From positions 1 through 61,546 of the forward strand of contig NZ_CALPDF010000026.1 in the NCBI RefSeq assembly GCF_943193175.1: 61,546 nt of DNA, in the 5' to 3' direction. The translations under genes and the position numbers were made by a program. How positions within the stretch are numbered: position 1 is the first letter of the stretch; each line of letters starts with the position of its first letter. Under the pieces are notes generated by a model. The model saw nothing but the letters and a program-made list of their open reading frames with translations. It ran no database searches and was not told the origin of the DNA. Origin of the DNA: Neobacillus muris (GTDB lineage: Bacteria; Bacillota; Bacilli; Bacillales; Cytobacillaceae). Shown in pieces: positions 17,033 to 26,582 of this stretch.

Positions 17033-19573
17033 CTACGGTCTACTCCTAGAAATCAATAAGGTAATTTGTGCCATAATGATTGGCAGTGAAGATTTTTTCC
17101 GATATGCCAAATACTTCGGTTCCCATATGTCCGTATATTTTTCCTTGAATTTTCTTAAACCTTGAAAATGATAGATAAAATGGCCATGCAAAAATATTTG
17201 CGCTGCGATTTTTTCACTTAAAAAGGAGAATTTTGAAAGTCCGACATTTGCTAAAGGGGCCATGCCCATATTGAACCGCTGATATCCCTTTTCCTTGGCC
17301 CATTCCATTATCGCCAAAAAGGAATAATCAATGATTTTTACCGGCAGTTCCGGCCTGAAACGAATGAGGTCAACGGATATCGTTTCGTTCTCATCATAAA
17401 AATACATGATACTCATGAAACCAAGCATTTGATTTTTTTAATTGCGAATGACAGCAACTGGAGCCTTATTTAAATAATCTTCATCAAAATAGCCAATGGA
17501 AAAGCCTTTCTCTGTCCTGCCTTGAAGCCATTCAGTTGAAACGGCTCGCAATTCAGCGAAAAGGGTTTTGGAAAATGGCGGTTTCACCACTTCAAATGAA
17601 TAGTTTTTCTTGGCATATTGGTCTTTTAGATCGCGAAAGGTTTTCATGTTTCGGTCGGAAAGTGAAAACAAATGCAAATTGACAATTGCTTCTTCACCTA
17701 ATTTAAAAAAAGCAAAACCATGGTTATGTAGATATGGCAGCATCCCCTCGCCAACTTCGTAAAACACGAGGGTAAAGCCATGCAAATCAGCCAATTCTTG
17801 AAATTCCTCGATTGCATTAGACAATTCGCTTTTTTCCCCAATCGGGTCTCCCAATATAATGAACTTATCAGCATACCTTTGATAGGTGATCAATACATTC
17901 CTTTTGCTATTCCAAAAAATATATTTATCATGCAGAAAAATTAAATGGGAAAAGCCTTTTCCTCTGAAGCTTTGGATATAAGCATAGATTTCTTTTTCCT
18001 GGGCCGAAGACCTGATATATTTCCATTTTTCAGGTTTACTAATTAGGTAGCCCATTAGCATTATGACGGAAGCAATGATTAATCCAATAACTGCACTGTT
18101 GAATAAATCCCGATAATCAACAATGATGTAGGGCAGCAGCGTTTTGGGTATCTGCATCTTTGCTGTCGGTAAATTTAAATAACCAATAAACAAATACATA
18201 GAAGTAATAATCAGGATTACGGCAATGTCAAAAATTGTTTTGCCCCATGTCAGACAATAACTTTCCCTGTAAAAATGCCCTCTTGAAGCTCTCAGCAGCA
18301 GAGCTACCGAAATTAAAAAGATAGCTTCTTCATAATCAATCCCTTTAAAAATAGAGAATAACGCGGCAAGGATTAGCGCTAAAATCGTTAATTCATATGT
18401 TCGCTTTACCCGATATTCAATTCCGCGAGACAGTCCTAGAAGTAAAAAGCCAGCGGCTACCGAAAGCTGATGGGACAAGTTGACAACAGGAAAAGCCAAT
18501 AACTCCTTGGCAATCTTCAGCCTGGAGATGATCCCTGGAACACTTGCGGATAGCAGTAATATCAAACCCGATACAAAAACAAGCACGGTTAAAATGACAT
18601 GGCTTAAGCCCTGTGCAATTGCTTTTGGAAGGTCATTCCAGGATTGATTCCACTTTTGCCAATATAATTTCACAAAGAAAATGAAGCTGATGACAAAGGG
18701 AATAATGTAGTAGCCACTCCGGTATAACAATAACAATACCAGCACTTTCTCCTGGGGTATCTGCAATCCCTGCATCCCCCAGATAAATACCAAATCGAAT
18801 GAACCGAATCCTCCCGGAATCATACTAATAATGCCGGCACATGCTGCAGCAACATAGATAGGAAATAATTCCCCTGCAGAAATATGAACCCCTACTATTC
18901 TGGATATACAATAAATAGCCCCAAATACTGCTGCCCACTCTATAATAGAAACAATGATAAGGTTTGTTCTCGCTTTAACAGTAATCAGCGGTTCCCTATC
19001 CTTTTGGGCTTTATAAGAGTGGATGGCTAAAAAAACTGGCAAGTAAAGACACATACCGATAACCGCAAAATAAAGCCACTTACTCTCCTTAAAAAGAGGG
19101 AAATCACGGAAACCGATAGCGGCTGCCCAGGCAAAAACAGAAATTCCCGTTAAGTAAAAAAGCGAAACTGCTGCGATCGCTCCGAGAAGCCGGCGTTTAT
19201 CCTGCTCCAGCCTGCCTAAAAAATACGTCCTTAATAATGCCCCAGCTATTCCCCCAAATCCAATTAAATTTGAAAAGGAATTAGCAATAAAAGACTTTTC
19301 CAAAAGTTCAATTTTCGGCACCTTTTTGCCAAGGACTCTAACCAGAATGACATCATACAGCACCATTGGAAGTACAGCCGCAAATGTAATCAAAAGGATA
19401 ATAATGATCATCCAAAAATGAAGCTGATCCACTTCATTTTTTAGAAGTTCAACATTCAACTGGCTGATAAACTTTTTAATTTCTGCCATTGCAATAACTA
19501 ACAAACATAAAGGGAATATGATTTTGATAAGGTTTACAATTTTTTCTTTACTAAACCGCAACAACATGACCAC
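17033..19573 (-). pseudogene. mprF: mprF-type phosphatidylglycerol lysyltransferase split by an in-frame TAA
   Basis: Two reading segments in the same frame, 17438-19573 (711 aa, ~14 TM flippase region plus the start of the synthase) and 17033-17428 (131 aa, rest of the synthase), are separated only by TAA at 17438-17440 and three codons (Lys-Asn-Gln). Together they make ~845 residues, normal for MprF, which adds lysine to phosphatidylglycerol and flips it. The downstream part keeps the conserved GYQRFNMGMAPLANVG core of the transferase domain. The stop therefore removes the catalytic C-terminus unless it is read through or is a sequencing error. The annotated start is GTG 19573; a nearby ATG (19567) or TTG is possible. 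Confidence 0.85.
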
Positions 19574-19782
19574 CTAATTTTTATTCCTGAATTCACTATA
19601 AACGTTTTTATAGGAAAATGGTATTAATTTCTTTATAAAACTCCTACTATCATCCTTGACATTTTTTCTTGAATACTTTGCAGATTTCTTTTTATTAGTA
19701 AATAATTTTAAAAAAGAGACAAGTTTTACCTACCCTCCAGCATAAGTATAAGTTAGGACAAATTATCCGAGGGGGGTTTTCA

Positions 19783-20238
19783 TTGAAATTCTTAGTATTA
19801 AAAAAAGAGACGCTTTTATACTTTTTAACGGCAGTAATCATGTTGGCAGCAATTTCCGCGTGGTTTATGCTAAAGGCCGGGGATACGGCAGTGTTTAATC
19901 AGGAATCCAGCGAAGGAAATGTCCGAGAAATTCATATGGTCACGGTGGAATTTAAAACAAAATTGAAAGACGGCAAGGAAGTCGAGGTATACCGATGGGA
20001 TCCAGGCAGCATCGTTTTAAAAACCGGGGAAAAGGCAAAATTATACATTAGTGGAATTAACGGTGATGAACACCCTTTTTATATTGAAGGAACGGATATA
20101 AAGGGCACAGTAAAAAAGGGGAAAGAAACCATTGTCCCATTGGAATTTGACAAACCAGGGACATACCATTTAATCTGCCAAATGCATTCGGATCGGGAAA
20201 CAAACGGTCCAATGATAGCCGATATAGTTGTAAACTAA
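19783..20238 (+). CDS. Membrane-anchored cupredoxin-like protein
   Basis: A 151-residue protein with one N-terminal TM anchor (10-30) and an extracytoplasmic cupredoxin domain. Likely type-1 copper ligands are the His of DEHPF, the Cys and His of LICQMH, and the Met of GPM, in the order H...C..H....M. Role would be electron transfer or copper handling outside the membrane. TTG start after GAGGGGGG. It is the gene directly before pflB, but a weak terminator and 300 bases separate them, so it is probably independent. Confidence 0.75.
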   Translation: MKFLVLKKETLLYFLTAVIMLAAISAWFMLKAGDTAVFNQESSEGNVREIHMVTVEFKTKLKDGKEVEVYRWDPGSIVLKTGEKAKLYISGINGDEHPFYIEGTDIKGTVKKGKETIVPLEFDKPGTYHLICQMHSDRETNGPMIADIVVN

Positions 20239-20240
20239 TC

Positions 20241-20267
20241 ACAGGGGGTCTTTCTCCTGTTTTTTTA
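20241..20267 (+). terminator. Weak terminator of the cupredoxin gene
   Basis: Five-bp ACAGG/CCTGT stem then T7. Confidence 0.5.
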
Positions 20268-20432
20268 TGCTGTTTCAACTATTAACACTATGGAAATGTT
20301 GATATTTCAAGCTTTTCTTTATATAACAGATGGTTAATTTGTATTGTTTTTTATAGTACAGTTTTTATGATTTTCTGTAACAGAATAAAAAATTGTCACC
20401 ATTTTTTCAAAAAATCCTATAAAAAATACTAG

Positions 20433-20486
20433 TTTCACAATTTATTAACATTTGCTCGTTGTTTCACAATTCTATGCTGTTATACT
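20433..20486 (+). promoter_or_regulatory. pflB promoter with two TTTCACAATT elements
   Basis: TTGTTT (20459-20464), 16 bases, TATACT (20481-20486). The decamer TTTCACAATT occurs at 20433-20442 and 20462-20471, 29 bases apart; the second lies between -35 and -10. It equals a half site of the Rex operator (TTGTGAA-N4-TTCACAA). Redox control by Rex is plausible, but no complete dyad is present. The rest of the 311-base gap after the cupredoxin gene shows no gene. Confidence 0.45.
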
Positions 20487-20549
20487 TGAGGTGTGGAAGA
20501 AAAACAATCCTGTTACAAAAATTGTTTTTATTAAACCAAGAGGTGAATA

Positions 20550-22811
20550 ATGATGGAACAATGGCAAGGATTTAAAACTGGAGTTTGGGCGAAGGAAGTA
20601 AATGTCAGAGACTTCATTCTAAAAAACGTTACTCCTTACACAGGTGATGAAGGCTTCTTAGAGGAAGCTACAGAGGCAACTAAAAAACTTTGGGAACAAG
20701 TAATGGAACTTTCCCAAAAAGAGCGTGAAGCAGGCGGAGTACTAGATGCCGATACTAAAATCGTATCTTCAATCACATCACATGGCCCTGGATACTTAGA
20801 CAAAGAACTTGAACAAATCGTCGGTTTCCAAACTGACAAACCTTTCAAACGTTCATTAATGCCATTTGGCGGAATCCGCATGGCAAAAACAGCTTTGGAA
20901 TCTTATGGATTTGAATTAGATAAAGAAGTTGAACATATTTTTACCGACTACCGTAAAACACATAACCAAGGTGTATTTGATGCATACACTCCCGAAATGA
21001 GAGCTGCCCGTCATGCTGGTGTAATTACTGGCCTTCCAGATGCTTATGGCCGCGGACGTATCATCGGCGACTATCGCCGCGTAGCACTTTACGGCGTTGA
21101 CTTTCTTATGAAAGAAAAGTTAAGAGAGTATAACTATATTGGCAGCCGCACAATGTCAGATGATGTCATTCGTGACCGCGAAGAATATAGCGAACAATAT
21201 CGTGCATTAAAAGAATTAAAACAAATGGCTGCTTCCTATGGCTATGATCTATCGCAGCCGGCGAAAAATGCAAAAGAAGCAATTCAATGGTTATACTTTG
21301 GCTATCTAGCAGCCATTAAAGAACAAAATGGTGCTGCCATGAGCCTTGGCCGTACCTCAACATTCCTAGATATTTATATTGAAAGAGACTTGCAGAATGG
21401 TACCTTAACAGAAAAAGAAGCCCAAGAATTAGTGGACCATTTTGTAATGAAACTTCGTTTGGTTAAATTCGCCAGAACACCGGAATATAACGAATTATAC
21501 AGCGGCGACCCAACTTGGGTAACGGAATCAATCGGAGGCATGGCTCTTGATGGCCGGCCATTAGTGACAAAGAACTCTTTCCGATTCTTACACACTCTTG
21601 ATAACTTAGGACCTGCTCCAGAACCAAACTTAACGATTCTTTGGTCAACTAAATTACCTGAAGCATTCAAACAATACGCAGCAAAAATGTCGATTAAATC
21701 AAGTGCCATTCAATATGAGAATGACGATATGATGAGAGAAATTTATGGTGATGATTACGGAATTGCCTGCTGTGTATCAGCCATGAGAATCGGCAAGCAA
21801 ATGCAATTCTTCGGCGCTCGTGTAAACATGGCCAAAGCATTATTATATGCAATTAACGGCGGTGTCGACGAAAGATATAAAACACAAGTCGGACCAGCTT
21901 ACCAGCCAATTACCTCTGAATATTTAGATTATGATGAAGTAATGAAAAAATATGACATCATGCTGGATTGGTTATGTGAATTATATGTAAATACCTTAAA
22001 TGTCATCCACTACATGCATGACAAATACAGCTACGAAAGAATTGAAATGGCCCTGCATGACCGTGAAATTCTTCGTACAATGGCCTGTGGTATTGCCGGA
22101 CTTTCTGTTGCTGCCGACTCACTAAGTGCCATTAAATATGCTAAAGTAAAAACGATCCGTGACGAAAATGGCCTTGTTGTTGATTATGAAATCGAGGGTG
22201 ACTATCCTAAATACGGCAACAACGATGACCGTGTTGATGAAATTGCTGTCAGCCTTGTTTCAGAAATCATGAATAAAATTAGAAAGCATAAAACATACCG
22301 TGGTGCAATGCCAACTCAATCCGTATTAACCATCACTTCCAATGTTGTTTATGGCAAGAAAACAGGAGCAACTCCTGATGGACGTGAGGCAGGCGTTCCA
22401 TTCGCACCAGGCGCTAACCCAATGCATGGCCGCGATTCAAAAGGCGCTCTTGCTTCCTTAACTTCTGTAGCAAAATTGCCTTATGAATCATCTTTAGACG
22501 GTATCTCTAACACATTCACGATCACTCCAAAAGCGCTTGGCCGTGAAGATGATACACAAGTTAAAAATGTCGTTGCTATGCTCGATGGTTATATGACTAA
22601 ACGCGGGCATCATCTCAATGTGAACGTCCTGAACCGTGACACATTGTTAGATGCCATGGATCACCCAGAGTTATATCCACAATTAACGATTCGTGTTTCT
22701 GGATATGCGGTTAACTTTATTAAACTTACTCGTGAACAACAGATCGATGTTATTAATCGTACATTCCATGAAAGTTTGACAGCTGCAAAAGAACCTGTAA
22801 CGATTAGTTAA
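20550..22811 (+). CDS. pflB: Formate C-acetyltransferase (pyruvate formate-lyase)
   Basis: Glycyl-radical enzyme converting pyruvate and CoA to acetyl-CoA and formate under anaerobic conditions. It is 753 residues and complete. The catalytic cysteine pair is in [12 protein letters not shown] (Cys407-Cys408) and the radical glycine in RVSGYAVNF (Gly718). The N-terminus [12 protein letters not shown] is typical of Bacillus PflB. ATG at 20550 or 20553; the second has better spacing from AGAGGTG. The activase gene follows 131 bases downstream behind its own RBS and a modest hairpin. Confidence 0.97.
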   Translation: MMEQWQGFKTGVWAKEVNVRDFILKNVTPYTGDEGFLEEATEATKKLWEQVMELSQKEREAGGVLDADTKIVSSITSHGPGYLDKELEQIVGFQTDKPFKRSLMPFGGIRMAKTALESYGFELDKEVEHIFTDYRKTHNQGVFDAYTPEMRAARHAGVITGLPDAYGRGRIIGDYRRVALYGVDFLMKEKLREYNYIGSRTMSDDVIRDREEYSEQYRALKELKQMAASYGYDLSQPAKNAKEAIQWLYFGYLAAIKEQNGAAMSLGRTSTFLDIYIERDLQNGTLTEKEAQELVDHFVMKLRLVKFARTPEYNELYSGDPTWVTESIGGMALDGRPLVTKNSFRFLHTLDNLGPAPEPNLTILWSTKLPEAFKQYAAKMSIKSSAIQYENDDMMREIYGDDYGIACCVSAMRIGKQMQFFGARVNMAKALLYAINGGVDERYKTQVGPAYQPITSEYLDYDEVMKKYDIMLDWLCELYVNTLNVIHYMHDKYSYERIEMALHDREILRTMACGIAGLSVAADSLSAIKYAKVKTIRDENGLVVDYEIEGDYPKYGNNDDRVDEIAVSLVSEIMNKIRKHKTYRGAMPTQSVLTITSNVVYGKKTGATPDGREAGVPFAPGANPMHGRDSKGALASLTSVAKLPYESSLDGISNTFTITPKALGREDDTQVKNVVAMLDGYMTKRGHHLNVNVLNRDTLLDAMDHPELYPQLTIRVSGYAVNFIKLTREQQIDVINRTFHESLTAAKEPVTIS

Positions 22812-22819
22812 TAAACAAG

Positions 22820-22854
22820 CATGGGGAAGGAAGAAATCCCTTCCCCCTGTTTTA
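22820..22854 (+). terminator. Hairpin between pflB and pflA
   Basis: GGGGAAGG/CCTTCCCC stem with an 8-nt loop and the short tail TGTTTTAAC. It may attenuate read-through into pflA. Confidence 0.6.
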
Positions 22855-22942
22855 ACACATTAATTGAGAATGATTGACAATATCAAATACAAATATGCAT
22901 AAGCAGCCTTGCGCTTGATCATTTGAAGGGAGAGCATTTATT

Positions 22943-23701
22943 ATGAACGGAAATATTCATTCCATTGAGTCATTTGGTACAGTCGATGGTCCTGGCATTC
23001 GTTATGTCATTTTTACCCAAGGGTGTTTGCTGCGATGCCAGTTTTGTCATAATGCCGATACATGGGAGATTGGCACAGGAAAGCAAATGTCAGTGGAAGA
23101 AATCATCCAGGATTTAACTTCTTACCTTCCCTTTATTGAAGCGTCAGGCGGAGGCGTAACAGTTACTGGCGGTGAACCGCTTTTGCAATTGCCATTTCTT
23201 TTAGATTTATTTAAAGAATGCAAAAAGCTCGGAATTCACACAACAATTGATTCGTCTGGCGGCTGCTACTCAACTGCCCCTTTGTTTCAAGAACAATTAA
23301 ATGAGGTTTTAAACTATACGGATTTAATTTTATTAGATTTAAAACATATCAACCGCAAAAAGCATATCAGCTTAACCGGCATGGGAAATGATCATATACT
23401 TGACTTTGCCAGATATTTATCAAATCGAAAACTGCCCATTTGGGTACGCCACGTCTTGGTTCCATCAGTGACAGATGATCCCGAGGATTTACAAAAACTT
23501 GGAGAATTCATTGGCACGTTGGAAAACGTAGAAAAAATTGAAATTCTCCCCTACCACCAGCTTGGTGTCTATAAATGGGAGGCGCTTGGATATGACTACC
23601 CATTAAAAGAGGTGGAACCTCCAAGTCAATCCCAGGTAGACTATGCTTATCAAATGTTAACTGCCCATTGGAATCAAAAGAAAAACACTAATTCCATCTA
23701 G
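22943..23701 (+). CDS. pflA: Pyruvate formate-lyase activating enzyme (radical SAM)
   Basis: A 252-residue radical-SAM activase that installs the glycyl radical on PflB. The [4Fe-4S] motif CLLRCQFCHNADTW (CxxxCxxC) is at residue ~30, followed by the SAM-binding TGGEPLLQ. RBS GAAGGGAG precedes ATG. The stop codon is inside the terminator hairpin; an IS element begins 7 bases after its T-run. Confidence 0.96.
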   Translation: MNGNIHSIESFGTVDGPGIRYVIFTQGCLLRCQFCHNADTWEIGTGKQMSVEEIIQDLTSYLPFIEASGGGVTVTGGEPLLQLPFLLDLFKECKKLGIHTTIDSSGGCYSTAPLFQEQLNEVLNYTDLILLDLKHINRKKHISLTGMGNDHILDFARYLSNRKLPIWVRHVLVPSVTDDPEDLQKLGEFIGTLENVEKIEILPYHQLGVYKWEALGYDYPLKEVEPPSQSQVDYAYQMLTAHWNQKKNTNSI

Positions 23702-23717
23702 GAACTAGTGTTTTTTT
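23684..23717 (+). terminator. Terminator of pflA
   Basis: AACACTA-A-TTCC/GGAA-C-TAGTGTT stem then T7. The stop TAG is in the loop. Confidence 0.85.
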
Positions 23718-23723
23718 AACTTA
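23716..23723. repeat. Target-site duplication, left copy
   Basis: TTAACTTA, identical to 25312-25319. Confidence 0.9.
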
Positions 23724-23749
23724 GGCTCTGTTAAATTTTAATGTTGATA
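23724..23749. repeat. Left terminal inverted repeat of the IS
   Basis: Begins GGCTCTGTTAAA and ends AATGTTGATA. Pairs with 25286-25311. Confidence 0.9.
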
Positions 23750-23754
23750 ATTCA

Positions 23755-23786
23755 ATAAAAAACAAGGAAACTCGTTCGGGTTTCCT
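23755..23786 (-). terminator. Terminator inside the IS
   Basis: AGGAAAC/GTTTCCT stem; minus-strand tail TGTTTTTTATTG. It ends the passenger transcript. Confidence 0.75.
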
Positions 23787-23799
23787 CAATTTTAATTTT

Positions 23800-24093
23800 C
23801 TATGGTTCAGAAATCCCATTTGCCAATAGTAACAGAAATAACCATATTGATAGCGGTATCATAAATGCAATGTTTGAAAGGATACTGAATACTTTTACAG
23901 TCTTATTTTTTGACTTGATTCCTAATATTAAAGACACAATAAATCCAATATCTATCAAAATATATAAGAAAATGGGAATCCGTAGATTAATATTTGGGAA
24001 TATCCGACCATTAAAGACAAAGAAAACAAGTAGTGCAACTAAGAACATTACTAAAGTTAAAATTATTGGATAAAATTCTTTTTGTTTTTTCAA
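23800..24093 (-). CDS. IS passenger gene: small three-TM membrane protein
   Basis: A 97-residue hydrophobic protein carried within the IS ends, downstream of the transposase. It has three predicted membrane helices (~8-28, 38-58, 68-90) with a KSKNKTVK loop between the last two. TTG start at 24093, with AAAGGAGG 7 bases upstream. IS1595 elements are known to carry unrelated passenger genes. I do not recognise this protein; it is not needed for transposition, so host-benefit or immunity-type roles are open. Confidence 0.7.
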   Translation of the reverse strand: MKKQKEFYPIILTLVMFLVALLVFFVFNGRIFPNINLRIPIFLYILIDIGFIVSLILGIKSKNKTVKVFSILSNIAFMIPLSIWLFLLLLANGISEP

Positions 24094-24192
24094 GATACTA
24101 CCTCCTTTCATCTATTCACGTTCCAATTGTAACAGAAAAATGTGATAATTTGGTAAGTTTTTGTAATTTCTACTTCGTTAATTGAATAAGGG

Positions 24193-25221
24193 CTACACAT
24201 TAAATTTTGATAGCCTCAAACTATCATATGTGTCAGTCATTTCAAACACAAATGATGTTAATAGGAATTCTTTTAAATGCTGATTATTGCTTTCGTTACT
24301 ACGACTATCGACAAATAAGAACCAAGCAAGGTAATTATCAAAATATTTCGTAGCCACACCTTTAAAGCAATTTATCCATTGTTTTAAACGAGAATGGAGA
24401 CCATTGACGTTCTGGATGTGATACAAGCCCTTAATAACGTGTTTTCCATTATCCGATTTTATCCGATAATGTTCTAAACCTTTTTCCTTAGCATAGGTTT
24501 TATAAGCTCTCCAAGCATCAGTTACAAGCACGTTTTCATTTGAAAGTTTAGAACCAATTAAATTATCAACTTTTGTTTTAACGATACGTCCCATACAAGC
24601 AACTTTGGAGACGGTTGCTTTGGTTCGGTCTCTTGCAACAAGAACACAAACCTGTTCGTGGCTTATTCCTCTATGTTTAGATTTACCACCACGTTTGCGA
24701 GGTTTGCGGTCAGCAATGCCACGTTGTCCTTTTTGAGAGTATAAGAAATAGGTCTCGTCAATCTCAACGATACCTTCAAAATGCTCGAAATCCATTTGTT
24801 TCAAAGCGTTTGATAGTTTGTGTCTCCAATAAAAAAGTGTAACCCAAGTAACCCCTACGATTTCAGCCGACTTTCGCAGGGAGTAGCCTTTGAACATACA
24901 ATCAACAAATGTAATCCATTCGTTTCCTTTTCGAGTACGATACAAGACAGTATTAGTTGTATCAGTGAATGTTTTACCACAACATTTACAGCGATACCGT
25001 TGCCGACCATTGTATTTTCCGAATCGAACAACGTGTTCAGATGAACAATGAGGGCATTCAAACCCTTCTTTAAAGCGGGTTTCTCTCATTTCATTGATTA
25101 AACGACCACCCGCAGTTGAAGAAGGTGTAACATAGCGTTTTACCCAATGGTAAACTTGCTCTTTTTTAGTGTGTGGTAATTTGTCGATATGTTTTAACAA
25201 GTTGCTAAACGCTTTACTCAC
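24193..25221 (-). CDS. IS1595-family transposase
   Basis: A 342-residue DDE-type transposase. An N-terminal zinc ribbon (CPHC...CKCC, residues ~56-82) is followed by the catalytic region with VEIDETYF (first Asp), VLVTDAWRAY (second Asp) and HSRLKQWINCFKGVATKY (C-terminal motif of the family). It reads through with no stop or frameshift, so the element is probably active. Start ATG 25221 with GGGAGGT upstream. Confidence 0.92.
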   Translation of the reverse strand: MSKAFSNLLKHIDKLPHTKKEQVYHWVKRYVTPSSTAGGRLINEMRETRFKEGFECPHCSSEHVVRFGKYNGRQRYRCKCCGKTFTDTTNTVLYRTRKGNEWITFVDCMFKGYSLRKSAEIVGVTWVTLFYWRHKLSNALKQMDFEHFEGIVEIDETYFLYSQKGQRGIADRKPRKRGGKSKHRGISHEQVCVLVARDRTKATVSKVACMGRIVKTKVDNLIGSKLSNENVLVTDAWRAYKTYAKEKGLEHYRIKSDNGKHVIKGLYHIQNVNGLHSRLKQWINCFKGVATKYFDNYLAWFLFVDSRSNESNNQHLKEFLLTSFVFEMTDTYDSLRLSKFNV

Positions 25222-25285
25222 CTTGATTACCTCCCGAATGTTTGTTCCTATTTTGATTATATCAAGGATTCAAAGAGGTAGCAAA

Positions 25286-25311
25286 TATCAACATTTACCT
25301 TTAACAGAGCC
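25286..25311. repeat. Right terminal inverted repeat of the IS
   Basis: Complement of the left end with three mismatches near its middle. Confidence 0.9.
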
Positions 25312-25319
25312 TTAACTTA
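25312..25319. repeat. Target-site duplication, right copy
   Basis: TTAACTTA, identical to 23716-23723. Confidence 0.9.
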
Positions 25320-25355
25320 AAATGAAAGTGAAATTCAGGCTGTTAAAGAGTTTCA

Positions 25356-25384
25356 TTGATTATTTGGCCAATCTCCTATATACT
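25356..25384 (+). promoter_or_regulatory. Sigma-A promoter of the mifM-like/yidC operon
   Basis: TTGATT - 17 bases - TATACT. Predicted start is near 25391, 28 bases before the leader-peptide start. It lies 45 bases downstream of the IS end, so it was not disrupted. Confidence 0.75.
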
Positions 25385-25418
25385 CATATCATTGGTTCTG
25401 GTTAGCGAGGTGGAAATT

Positions 25419-25715
25419 TTGTTTCAATTATTGATTGATCATATGGATATGACAACCTTTTATGCCCTTACGATCAGTTTTTATTTTAGTCTCTTCTTAA
25501 AATTCTTTTGGTCATGGGGAATTAGATATTCAAATTTAGGAGTCACCAATACAGAGAAAACAAAAATGATTCAGCCTCAGTTCTTTTACCAGAAAAATAA
25601 TCGTTTAGCCAGAAGCTTGATACTCATCCACATTGTAAAATATATTCGCAGGAAAGAATGCTCTAAGGACGATTCTGAGGAACCGATTTCCTCCCTACTT
25701 CAAATGACTATTTAA
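25419..25715 (+). CDS. MifM-like membrane-insertion sensor / translation-arrest leader peptide
   Basis: A 98-residue protein directly upstream of yidC. It has one N-terminal membrane segment (~12-35) and a C-terminal stretch (HIVKYIRRK, then an acidic DDSEEP and SSLL) matching my recollection of B. subtilis MifM, a 95-residue leader upstream of yidC2 whose C-terminus (ITTWIRK..., NDEEDAGSLLL) stalls the ribosome. The stem masking the yidC Shine-Dalgarno starts inside this coding region, as in mifM-yidC2. Start TTG 25419 has GAGGTGG upstream; an ATG at 25356 lies inside the promoter and is rejected. Likely job: monitor insertase activity and induce YidC when insertion falls. Confidence 0.75.
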   Translation: MFQLLIDHMDMTTFYALTISFYFSLFLKFFWSWGIRYSNLGVTNTEKTKMIQPQFFYQKNNRLARSLILIHIVKYIRRKECSKDDSEEPISSLLQMTI

Positions 25716-25734
25716 TTACTTTATAGGAGGAAAT
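25686..25734 (+). promoter_or_regulatory. Stem-loop sequestering the yidC ribosome binding site
   Basis: ATTTCCTCC (25686-25694), in the last codons of the leader gene, is exactly complementary to GGAGGAAAT (25726-25734), which contains the yidC Shine-Dalgarno. A ribosome stalled near the leader C-terminus would cover the left arm and free the site. Confidence 0.8.
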
Positions 25735-26538
25735 ATGAGAAAAAAACACTCTTCACTTATTTTATTTGCGCTATTATCTTTAACGGTCCTCGTATTGTCA
25801 GCATGCTCTGGACAATCAACACAAGCTGCCCAAACGGGAAATAATGATGGATTTTTCCATACTTATTTTGTAGAACCGTTTACGTTTATTATTAACTTTT
25901 TTGCTGATTTTTTTAATGGGAATTACGGGCTGGCCATTATTCTTGTTACCCTTATTGTCCGCCTTGCATTAATGCCATTAATGCTGCGACAGTATAAGAA
26001 TTCAATGGCCATGAAGGAAAAAATGGATAAATTGAAGCCAGAGATGGATGAGATTCAAAAGCGGTTAAAGGCCGAAAAAGATCCGCAAAAACAGAAGGCC
26101 ATTCAAGCAGAAATGATGGGGCTCTATCAAAAACACGGTGTCAATCCGCTTAATATGGGCTGTCTGCCGCTGCTGATCCAAATGCCGATTTTAACTGGCT
26201 TTTATTACGCCATTAGAGGTTCGCAAGAGATTGCCCATCACAAGTTTTTATGGTTCAGTCTCGGACAGCCTGATATCGTCATCACCATTCTTGCCGGTGT
26301 CATTTATTATCTGCAATTTAAAGTTCAACAAACGACGATGCCTGAAGCCCAGCGTCAGCAGATGAAAATTATGGGACTGATGTCTCCGCTGATGATTGTG
26401 ATGTTCTCTTTCAGCGCACCTGCGGCCCTTCCGCTTTATTGGGTTGTCGGCGGAATCTTCTTAACCATTCAAACGATGATTAGCCATCGTCTTTACCAGC
26501 CTAAAAAGACAAATGAAATTCCTGCTAAACAAAAATAG
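25735..26538 (+). CDS. yidC: Membrane protein insertase YidC/OxaA (YidC2-like lipoprotein)
   Basis: A 267-residue insertase. Lipoprotein signal with lipobox LSAC (Cys ~23), five-TM Oxa1 core, the conserved substrate-groove Arg in TM1 (LIVRLALMPLM), a cytoplasmic coiled hairpin rich in Lys/Glu (~95-125) and motif GCLPLLIQMPIL. It inserts membrane proteins with or without SecYEG. Position behind a MifM-like leader indicates it is the inducible YidC2 (YqjG) paralog, not SpoIIIJ. Strong terminator follows. Confidence 0.92.
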   Translation: MRKKHSSLILFALLSLTVLVLSACSGQSTQAAQTGNNDGFFHTYFVEPFTFIINFFADFFNGNYGLAIILVTLIVRLALMPLMLRQYKNSMAMKEKMDKLKPEMDEIQKRLKAEKDPQKQKAIQAEMMGLYQKHGVNPLNMGCLPLLIQMPILTGFYYAIRGSQEIAHHKFLWFSLGQPDIVITILAGVIYYLQFKVQQTTMPEAQRQQMKIMGLMSPLMIVMFSFSAPAALPLYWVVGGIFLTIQTMISHRLYQPKKTNEIPAKQK

Positions 26539-26549
26539 GAAAATAATCA

Positions 26550-26582
26550 AAAGGCATCGGTTCACTTGAACCGATGCCTTTT
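26550..26582. terminator. Bidirectional terminator
   Basis: AAAGGCATCGGTTC/GAACCGATGCCTTT stem with an ACTT loop between convergent yidC and crcB. Confidence 0.92.

Larger units (their letters stand above)
23724..25311 (-). mobile_element. Complete IS1595-family insertion sequence with passenger gene
   Basis: A 1588-bp element. Terminal inverted repeats begin GGCTCTGTTAAA on each side and match at 23 of 26 positions. It is flanked by perfect 8-bp duplications TTAACTTA (23716-23723 and 25312-25319), the target-duplication length of the IS1595 family. It carries an IS1595-type transposase and a small membrane-protein gene, both reading leftward. Intact ends, duplication and ORF indicate a recent insertion. 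It landed between the pflA terminator and the mifM-like/yidC promoter, which remains intact. Confidence 0.93.

Noticed and set aside
17438..17440. Frameshift in mprF
   Set aside because: Both halves are in the same frame; the break is a nonsense codon.
25312..25418. IS disruption of the mifM-like/yidC promoter
   Set aside because: TTGATT-N17-TATACT lies intact 45 bases beyond the IS end.
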